A stretch of 64,000 bases of DNA. Source: Schistocephalus solidus. Its lineage: Eukaryota > Platyhelminthes > Cestoda > Diphyllobothriidea > Diphyllobothriidae. The DNA is taken from contig WEDG01006654.1 in assembly GCA_017591395.1 (NCBI GenBank), positions 1-64,000 of the forward strand. The letters run 5' to 3'. Positions 56,883 through 64,000 of the stretch are shown piece by piece. The notes below the pieces were generated by a model. It did not search any database. It was not told the DNA's origin and was given only the letters and a program-made list of their open reading frames with translations. The stretch's first letter is position 1; each line of letters starts with the position of its first letter. The translations under genes and the position numbers were made by a program.

Positions 56883-59459
56883 GGAATATATACATGTCAA
56901 ACAAGCGTATGACACTCACTGATGTGGTTAGGATCACACTTGATCCCATTACGTCCGCCCGCCAGCTAGCCACTGGCGATAAACGAACGTTGTGTCATAA
57001 GACACATGCCACATATAATTTATAGGTATGTTGCTATAGGTGCAACAGGCAAGACGTAGACAGCTGTTTCACGGTCGTTACCGATCATCAGTACGTCATA
57101 TGCCTTGTGCAGTGAGGAATATATACATGTCAAACAAGCGTATGACACTCACTGATGTGGTTAGGATCACACTTGATCCCATTACGTCCGCCCGCCAGCT
57201 AGCCACTGGCGATAAACGAACGTTGTGTCATAAGACACATGCCACATATAATTTATAGGTATGTTGCTATAGGTGCAACAGGCAAGACGTAGACAGCTGT
57301 TTCACGGTCGTTACCGATCATCAGTACGTCATATGCCTTGTGCAGTGAGGAATATATACATGTCAAACAAGCGTATGACACTCACTGATGTGGTTAGGAT
57401 CACACTTGATCCCATTACGTCCGCCCGCCAGCTAGCCACTGGCGATAAACGAACGTTGTGTCATAAGACACATGCCACATATAATTTATAGGTATGTTGC
57501 TATAGGTGCAACAGGCAAGACGTAGACAGCTGTTTCACGGTCGTTACCGATCATCAGTACGTCATATGCCTTGTGCAGTGAGGAATATATACATGTCAAA
57601 CAAGCGTATGACACTCACTGATGTGGTTAGGATCACACTTGATCCCATTACGTCCGCCCGCCAGCTAGCCACTGGCGATAAACGAACGTTGTGTCATAAG
57701 ACACATGCCACATATAATTTATAGGTATGTTGCTATAGGTGCAACAGGCAAGACGTAGACAGCTGTTTCACGGTCGTTACCGATCATCAGTACGTCATAT
57801 GCCTTGTGCAGTGAGGAATATATACATGTCAAACAAGCGTATGACACTCACTGATGTGGTTAGGATCACACTTGATCCCATTACGTCCGCCCGCCAGCTA
57901 GCCACTGGCGATAAACGAACGTTGTGTCATAAGACACATGCCACATATAATTTATAGGTTTGTTGCTATAGGTGCAACAGGCAAGACGTAGACAGCTGTT
58001 TCACGGTCGTTACCGATCATCAGTACGTCATATGCCTTGTGCAGTGAGGAATATATACATGTCAAACAAGCGTATGACACTCACTGATGTGGTTAGGATC
58101 ACACTTGATCCCATTACGTCCGCCCGCCAGCTAGCCACTGGCGATAAACGAACGTTGTGTCATAAGACACATGCCACATATAATTTATAGGTATGTTGCT
58201 ATAGGTGCAACAGGCAAGACGTAGACAGCTGTTTCACGGTCGTTACCGATCATCAGTACGTCATATGCCTTGTGCAGTGAGGAATATATACATGTCAAAC
58301 AAGCGTATGACACTCACTGATGTGGTTAGGATCACACTTGATCCCATTACGTCCGCCCGCCAGCTAGCCACTGGCGATAAACGAACGTTGTGTCATAAGA
58401 CACATGCCACATATAATTTATAGGTATGTTGCTATAGGTGCAACAGGCAAGACGTAGACAGCTGTTTCACGGTCGTTACCGATCATCAGTACGTCATATG
58501 CCTTGTGCAGTGAGGAATATATACATGTCAAACAAGCGTATGACACTCACTGATGTGGTTAGGATCACACTTGATCCCATTACGTCCGCCCGCCAGCTAG
58601 CCACTGGCGATAAACGAACGTTGTGTCATAAGACACATGCCACATATAATTTATAGGTATGTTGCTATAGGTGCAACAGGCAAGACGTAGACAGCTGTTT
58701 CACGGTCGTTACCGATCATCAGTACGTCATATGCCTTGTGCAGTGAGGAATATATACATGTCAAACAAGCGTATGACACTCACTGATGTGGTTAGGATCA
58801 CACTTGATCCCATTACGTCCGCCCGCCAGCTAGCCACTGGCGATAAACGAACGTTGTGTCATAAGACACATGCCACATATAATTTATAGGTATGTTGCTA
58901 TAGGTGCAACAGGCAAGACGTAGACAGCTGTTTCACGGTCGTTACCGATCATCAGTACGTCATATGCCTTGTGCAGTGAGGAATATATACATGTCAAACA
59001 AGCGTATGACACTCACTGATGTGGTTAGGATCACACTTGATCCCATTACGTCCGCCCGCCAGCTAGCCACTGGCGATAAACGAACGTTGTGTCATAAGAC
59101 ACATGCCACATATAATTTATAGGTATGTTGCTATAGGTGCAACAGGCAAGACGTAGACAGCTGTTTCACGGTCGTTACCGATCATCAGTACGTCATATGC
59201 CTTGTGCAGTGAGGAATATATACATGTCAAACAAGCGTATGACACTCACTGATGTGGTTAGGATCACACTTGATCCCATTACGTCCGCCCGCCAGCTAGC
59301 CACTGGCGATAAACGAACGTTGTGTCATAAGACACATGCCACATATAATTTATAGGTATGTTGCTATAGGTGCAACAGGCAAGACGTAGACAGCTGTTTC
59401 ACGGTCGTTACCGATCATCAGTACGTCATATGCCTTGTGCAGTGAGGAATATATACATG
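56879..59459 (-). repeat. 233-bp tandem array, 11 units plus 18 bp, hammerhead-bearing (retrozyme-like)
   Basis: Unit starts at 56879, 57112 and every 233 bp to 59209, then an 18-bp partial unit. Units are identical as far as I can see except for one base (T at 57960). On the minus strand each unit has a type I hammerhead layout. Each unit also has a small hairpin TGTGTC-TTAT-GACACA. The 72-codon frame repeated in every unit follows from the tandem structure and starts with GTG, so I do not call it a gene. Tandem units of 150-400 bp with type I hammerheads are known as Schistosoma SM-alpha and as metazoan small retrozymes. Confidence 0.95.
57048..57104 (-). ncRNA. Hammerhead ribozyme-like core, repeated in each 233-bp unit
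   Basis: Minus-strand order: GGCA, bulge TAT, GACGTA (stem I), CTGATGA, CGGT-AACG-ACCG hairpin (stem II), GAA, palindrome ACAGCTGT (stem III), C17, TACGTC (stem I partner), T, TGCC (outer stem I partner). The cleavage triplet is the canonical GUC, with the scissile bond between 57059 and 57058. Further copies start at 57281, 57514, 57747, 57980, 58213, 58446, 58679, 58912, 59145 and 59378. Stem III is so short that activity may need dimers, as known for newt and schistosome examples. The odd point is that stem II opens with a U-U mismatch where most hammerheads have G-C. Confidence 0.8.
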
Positions 59460-59667
59460 TTATATGTGGCCGCCAGTGGCTAGCTTGCGGTGGACGTAAT
59501 GGGATCAAATGTGATCCTAACCACATCAGTGAGTGTCATACGCTTGTTTGACATGTATATATTCCTCACTGCACAAGGCATATGACGTACTGATGATCGG
59601 TAACGACCGTGAAACAGCTGTCTACGTCTTGCCTGTTGCACCTATAGCAACATACCTATAAATTATT
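59460..59667 (+). repeat. Inverted single monomer of the 233-bp element
   Basis: One complete, circularly permuted unit in the opposite orientation to the array, running from TATATGTGG to TATAAATTAT and followed by (TA)n. It lacks about 29 bases including the TGTGTC/GACACA hairpin and differs from the array at a few other bases, so it is not a simple recent flip of an array unit. Confidence 0.9.
59577..59633 (+). ncRNA. Hammerhead ribozyme-like core in the inverted monomer
   Basis: GGCA (59577-59580), TAT, GACGTA (59584-59589), CTGATGA (59590-59596), stem II segment (59597-59610), GAA (59611-59613), ACAGCTGT (59614-59621), C (59622), TACGTC (59623-59628), T, TGCC (59630-59633). All core bases and stem pairs are the same as in the array units despite divergence elsewhere in the monomer. 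Confidence 0.8.
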
Positions 59668-59684
59668 TATATATATATATATAT
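59667..59684. repeat. (TA)n microsatellite
   Basis: Short TA run closing the 233-bp element on its right side. Confidence 0.9.
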
Positions 59685-59689
59685 TACTG

Positions 59690-59804
59690 TTTGGCGCTCA
59701 CCGGTCAGTTACAGGACTTACTAATCTCGGTATACCTTAAGGGCTAACTCTAAAGCCTGGCAAGTAGGCGTTAGTTAGCTAAGGATATAAGCAGATGAAA
59801 ATTA

Positions 59805-59812
<8 letters not shown>
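59690..59812 (-). repeat. SINE-unit fragment
   Basis: GGCGCTCACCGGTCAGTTACAG and the following GGGCTAAC, GTTAGCTAAGGATATAAGCAG match the inter-head part of the 308-bp unit at 30.5-32.3 kb. Confidence 0.75.

Positions 59813-59860
<48 letters not shown>
59810..59860. repeat. (TA)n microsatellite
   Basis: About 50 bases of pure TA between two SINE pieces. Confidence 0.97.
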
Positions 59861-59864
<4 letters not shown>

Positions 59865-60146
59865 AACATTACTGACAAAGAAAAGGGAGACTGAAATGGC
59901 CATTTCTGGCTTATTAGCCATCATAAGCCAGCAACACCTAACCCCAGGCGCTGCGGCGCTCAAATCTTAACCTCGCGACCTTGTTGGGCAGTGGTCCAAC
60001 GCTCTACCAACTGCGCCACGAGCTAGTTGTCTTGCCAGTTTCGATCGGGCGCTGCAGCGCCTGGGGTTGGTTATGGCTGGCTGATGATGGTAAATAAGCC
60101 AGAAATGGCCATACCAGTCTCCCTTTTCTTTGTCAGTAATGTTATT

Positions 60147-60147
<1 letters not shown>
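59861..60147. repeat. Palindromic pair of SINE copies between (TA)n tracts
   Basis: A minus-strand copy (59861 to about 60046, with A-box match GTGGCGCAGTTGGTAGAGCG on the minus strand at 60000-60019) is joined to a plus-strand partial copy (about 60047-60147). The ends GAATAACATTACTGACAAAG and its exact complement make perfect terminal inverted repeats. The plus copy keeps an intact hammerhead core: CTGG (60077-60080), CTGATGA (60081-60087), GAA (60102-60104), ATGGCCAT, A17, CCAG (60114-60117). The minus copy has a core change (CTTATGA). Confidence 0.88.

Positions 60148-60151
<4 letters not shown>

Positions 60152-60196
<45 letters not shown>
60152..60196. repeat. (TA)n microsatellite
   Basis: About 45 bases of TA on the right of the SINE palindrome. 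Confidence 0.97.
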
Positions 60197-60200
<4 letters not shown>

Positions 60201-60916
60201 GTGGGCTCGGGCCAAAAGACGATTCCCCATGAACTTATAGTAACGTTCTCAGGGAAAATTAATATTGGCAACTGAGTTCATCTTGTTTGAATTAAGGAAA
60301 CATTTGTGAACAAACTGGTCTAGCAGAACACTTGTTTATATTTTAAATGCATTATCGTTATGACCAAAATGATGGTGCGAATTAAATGATCCGTTTTTTG
60401 AGAGTAATATAATGGTAAGATATATTGCTTTGTCTGACAAAATAATATGTAATGAAAACTGACTGTCAAACGTCAGACCTGTTTTCGACCAAAGACTGTA
60501 ACGACCTCTATTGTTTTTAATTATAGGCAATGCACCTGAGGATGAAATTTGCTCAAGTAAAGTAACATGCGGTTTGGATTTTATTCTAATTTGACTTTTC
60601 TGTTCAAAAGTGGAATCTGTCTTCTTTGTGCTAAAGTATGGTACATTGGATAGTCCATGAACGAAGAAAATATTTTTTAGGTCTGATCTAACGAGTCTAT
60701 ATATATTCAGATAGGTAAATTATTTTTCGCAATACAATTCTGATATTCAATATACATTTCACTTAACTGTGTTTAGTTGACCCCTTAAGTACACTTAGAG
60801 CAGCCGTGAATTGTGAACATTTTTTGGTGATTGTTGGGCATTATCAAAGGATCAAATAAAATAATTAAATGTTTTTAATGGTGTCTCAAATGTATTTAAG
60901 ATGTTTAAGAGACCAG
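60197..60916. other. AT-rich stretch, nothing recognised
   Basis: No exon or repeat that I can support. Confidence 0.5.
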
Positions 60917-61016
60917 ACTCAACATAAGTCGTTGGGATTCACTCCGTCCGAGACCGCTGAGATTGTAACATGTCAGTCCAATGAACAGAAAAAACTGCAA
61001 GCATGGATATTGAAAA
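60917..61016 (+). CDS. Candidate exon, possibly PH-like C-terminus
   Basis: Open from GACCAG to an A|GTAATA donor, encoding TQHKSLGFTPSETAEIVTCQ and SNEQKKLQAWILK. The pattern (strand with EIVTC, then NEQKKLQAWI helix) is reminiscent of the end of a PH domain, but this is weak. The acceptor lacks a good pyrimidine tract. Confidence 0.3.
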
Positions 61017-61109
61017 GTAATATTTAAGGAGGTCAAATAAAAAATTATAACAAACAAAATTGAATCTACTTTTAAGATTAACCAAATTTTGCAAAAAAAG
61101 TCATTTTCC

Positions 61110-64000
61110 TCGACTAAGATAACAATGTGTTGCCTACCTGGCCATTAAGAATTCCGTTGGTTCAACTCAAACTCACTAAATTGAGAGCAAATGAGATAGT
61201 GCTGTTAAAATAGTCCCACATTATTTAAGGAAGAAGACATAAGGCGTGGCTTTTGCATTTATTTTAACATTTTCCTTCAAAATTCAAATGCCTCCGTTTC
61301 TATGCAAAATAATTACGCCTGCTGTTTTCCGGGCATACTGAGTGAACCCAATTAGGAGAAAAACAATAATTAAAAAAGAGGCTAAATTTGATTTCCAATG
61401 ATTAGCAGACAACCGTCAAATTTCCTGGATGAATAATAATCAGAATTATTTAAAGAATGCGCTTAATCAAATAACACTGTTCAAAATAATAGAAATACAA
61501 AAATGAATACTTTTATCTACCTTGTGAATACTAAATGTAACTTGCTGACTTTTGTTGTGAAATTGCCCATAAAATGTTTCAAAGTACATATGCATACCTT
61601 TTTTCCATTAATTGGCTGATACACCTAGAAGCTAAATTAACTTAAATATGCTTTTAAAAGCTTTTGCATTTGTTAAGCAATTTTGTACACAAATTACATA
61701 TCTTTTCGAATAACTGCCAAATATGGGCAGTCCACTTCTCACATACATTTCAAGTTGAATGTTTATCAATTAAATGATTCTGATCTTTTGATAAAGACCG
61801 CTTACTCAGATGTTATAATCAGAAAGTCGACATATTTTGAGCCATATTATTCTTACAACTCACTCAATTGTTCTTCGTTGGTCGATTATAGAAAATGCAC
61901 AAAATATGAGTTTCTCGTTTTAAACCCACTTGACGGAACAACCTTAAATTTTCATTTACAAAAGCTTAACGAACTGTATATGAATTAAAATATATGACTT
62001 TTTTAAAATAATAATAAATTTCTTTCCTTCAATTTTATTTAAACATATTGTCAGCAAATATTGCAATTTCAAATCTTTTTCAAGGCCTTATTCTATTTGG
62101 GATGATAACATATTTTCAACAGAGCTCATTTTGCTTGGCATTGATAACCCTGTGTTGGCAAAACTGGTCAATCTGAATTACGTTTGCACGTTGAAAACTC
62201 CATAAAGTATAAATGAAAAAAATGATGCATGTACACATATTCACACATTTATTAAGTATAAAAAGACAATGTGTGGCTTTTTTAAAGTGTTGACTAAGGA
62301 ATAGGCAGTTAATATGAAAAAAAGAATTGTTACACAGGTTGCCGACCACTGTTAAAACGATCGCGTTTTTTTTGCATTATAGGAGTCAAAACTGCGACTT
62401 TGCTTACACAAGGCCAGTTATTCTACGTGTGCTGCCATTCTACATTTATATTTTGCATTTTCTCAAGAAATCTTTAGCCTTCTTTTATATGCCAACTTGT
62501 GTCGCTAGTTGCTTTTTATGCATTATCAATTGATACGATTAGGAGTGAGGTAATGGTAGAATATGAGCCTCAATTTGCTGTCAAATGATAACGAGGCCAC
62601 CGTCAAATTTCCATCACGAATATTGATCAGTATTATTCAAATGGTGCGATTAATTACATCACACTGTCCAAAATATTGGAACCACGAATTTAAGTACTTT
62701 TAGGTTCAAAGCTTTAACTAAACGTATTTTGCTTATTTTTATTGTTGAACTAGCCAATAGGTTTTAAAATAACAAATGTATTACAGTTTCATATCCATTG
62801 GTTTTGTAAGAAGAAGCTGAGTAAATTTTAATATTTGTTTTTTTTTTCGAATGTGCAAGATGATTCCGAAAACGAATATTACAAAAAATTTTTAAGCACT
62901 TCTAAAAATGGGCAGCACACTGCTCAAGTATATTCCAAGTTGCAGGCATTGAAGTGTTTTTGATTTCGATCGTTATGATGTAGATTGTTACTACACAGGT
63001 ACAATAAGATCATTAGCATATTTAAAGCAGGAGAAAAATTTTCACATTTTATTTAAATGTGATTCATAGCTCTATTATGGAGCATGCCTGATTTCTTATA
63101 ATCTCGAACCAAATCCCTTGATTGACCAACCTGTCATTTTCATTTGTTAAAGCTTCACACATATTAAAAACATTTGTCTTCTTTTATAAAAACTCATTTA
63201 TTGGTTCTTGTGTTATTTGAATATATTATCAGCAAAGAATTAATTTTTTTATTTAAGGGAGTCTAACTTCTTCTTCGGATAATTAAATATTTGCATCAAA
63301 GCTTATTTCGCTCGGCTCCAATTACAATGTGTTGGCCAAACAGGGCACTCAGATAAACGCTTTCCTGCCTTAAACTCGCTTATGTCTGTCCGAAGTACAG
63401 GGCGCAATAGCACAGATTTACATAATATTTAAGAAAGGAACCAAATCAACACACTTTTTTAAATGTCGGACGAAATATTGGGCTATAAACGTGAAAATAA
63501 AAATTGTATTTGCGTCCACCAACATCATCGATTGCTGCCTTTTCACATTATAGGAGGAAAAAAGGAGATCATGCCCCCCCCAAGTAAGTTACTGTACGCC
63601 TTCTGCCTCTCCAAGCATGTATGTTCGGAATTTTACTTCCAAATTTGTAAGCTTACGTTTCTTTTTTAAATTATGATGCTTGTAAATATTTGACCTTAGT
63701 CAATGGAAATAATAAGAACTGTGACAATGATTTAAAAGGAAGCTCAATTTAATTTTCGATGATTCACAGATTACCGTAAAATTTCACAGATTTAAATTGA
63801 GTAGTATTTTTCAGAAAGTGCACCTTATAAAATAACACTGTTAAAAATGATGCAACTACAAATATGAATAATTGTTTGGCGCACTTCAAAAACTATCTGA
63901 AACTAACTGAATTTATTTGTGGAATTGCCCGAAAAATATTTCAAAGTACATATTCATACTGATATCTTATTAATTGTCTGTTTTACCAAATAGCTGAGTT
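61110..64000 (+). repeat. Diverged tandem repeat, period about 1.18 kb
   Basis: Matching stretches recur: CCGTCAAATTTCC at about 61412, 62599 and (changed) 63773; CAGCAAATATTGCAATTT at about 62053 and a variant at about 63230; AAATAACACTGTT at about 61470 and 63832. Units are strongly diverged, with indels. The array runs off the window end. Confidence 0.7.
61731..61988 (+). CDS. Candidate terminal exon with polyadenylation signal
   Basis: ATGGGCAG acceptor, then 85 open codons (HIHFKLNVYQLNDSDLLIKT, LVDYRKCTKYEFLVLNPLDG, ending NELYMN-stop) and AATAAA at 62013-62018. The next repeat unit (about 62890) has the same acceptor and first codons (HTAQVYSKLQALK), then stops, so unit 1 may be kept open by selection. 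A frame this long can also occur by chance in AT-rich DNA. No family recognised. Confidence 0.35.
   Translation, partial: STSHIHFKLNVYQLNDSDLLIKTAYSDVIIRKSTYFEPYYSYNSLNCSSLVDYRKCTKYEFLVLNPLDGTTLNFHLQKLNELYMN

Noticed and set aside
56700..56973. Tyr-Ile repeat frames
   Set aside because: Translation of the (TA)n tract only.
57040..59355. Ten identical 72-codon open frames on the + strand
   Set aside because: They start at GTG, repeat because the DNA repeats, lie antisense to the hammerhead core and look like no known protein.
57000..59460. CRISPR-like regular repeat
   Set aside because: Repeats are contiguous 233-bp units without unique spacers, in a eukaryotic genome.

Overview
This is eukaryotic nuclear DNA, most likely from a flatworm and probably a diphyllobothriidean tapeworm (Spirometra/Schistocephalus type). 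The basis is one intron-rich animal gene mixing 28-33 nt introns with introns of 1-7 kb, together with LINE and zinc-finger-LINE repeats of a kind I associate with those genomes. The species call is inference. No bacterial genes, operons or CRISPR arrays are present.

Region 1 (about 0.6-29.8 kb, + strand) holds one gene for a sorting nexin of the SNX13 type. I could place 21 exons by homology, splice sites and phase. They give about 982 codons in the order N-terminal membrane segment, PXA, RGS, PX, linker, Nexin-C, and the total is a multiple of three. The introns carry two long CT-rich tracts, a zinc-finger LINE tail and degenerate tRNA-derived repeats.

Region 2 (about 30.5-39.8 kb) is a repeat block. 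It contains a six-copy tandem array of a 308-bp tRNA-derived SINE, an antisense LINE whose 3' end encodes C2H2 zinc fingers (36.1-33.7 kb), and two sense LINEs head to tail (36.8-38.35 and 38.36-39.73 kb). All are broken copies.

Region 3 (about 40-54.2 kb) is AT-rich and mostly featureless. Several short stretches with good splice signals and protein-like content on the + strand may be exons of an unrecognised gene (45.2-54.1 kb, perhaps reaching 62 kb).

Region 4 (about 54.5-64 kb) is built of nested repeats: a 355-bp repeat in direct and inverted copies, a LINE fragment, an 11-copy nearly identical 233-bp tandem array with a terminal inverted monomer, a palindromic SINE pair between (TA)n tracts, and a diverged 1.18-kb tandem repeat.

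The most interesting signal is in the repeats. Every 233-bp unit carries, on the minus strand, the layout of a type I hammerhead ribozyme, which makes the array look like a retrozyme or Schistosoma SM-alpha-type element. The tRNA-derived SINE has the same kind of core downstream of its tRNA-like head, in an unrelated sequence. Activity is not shown. Both families have a non-canonical first pair in stem II.
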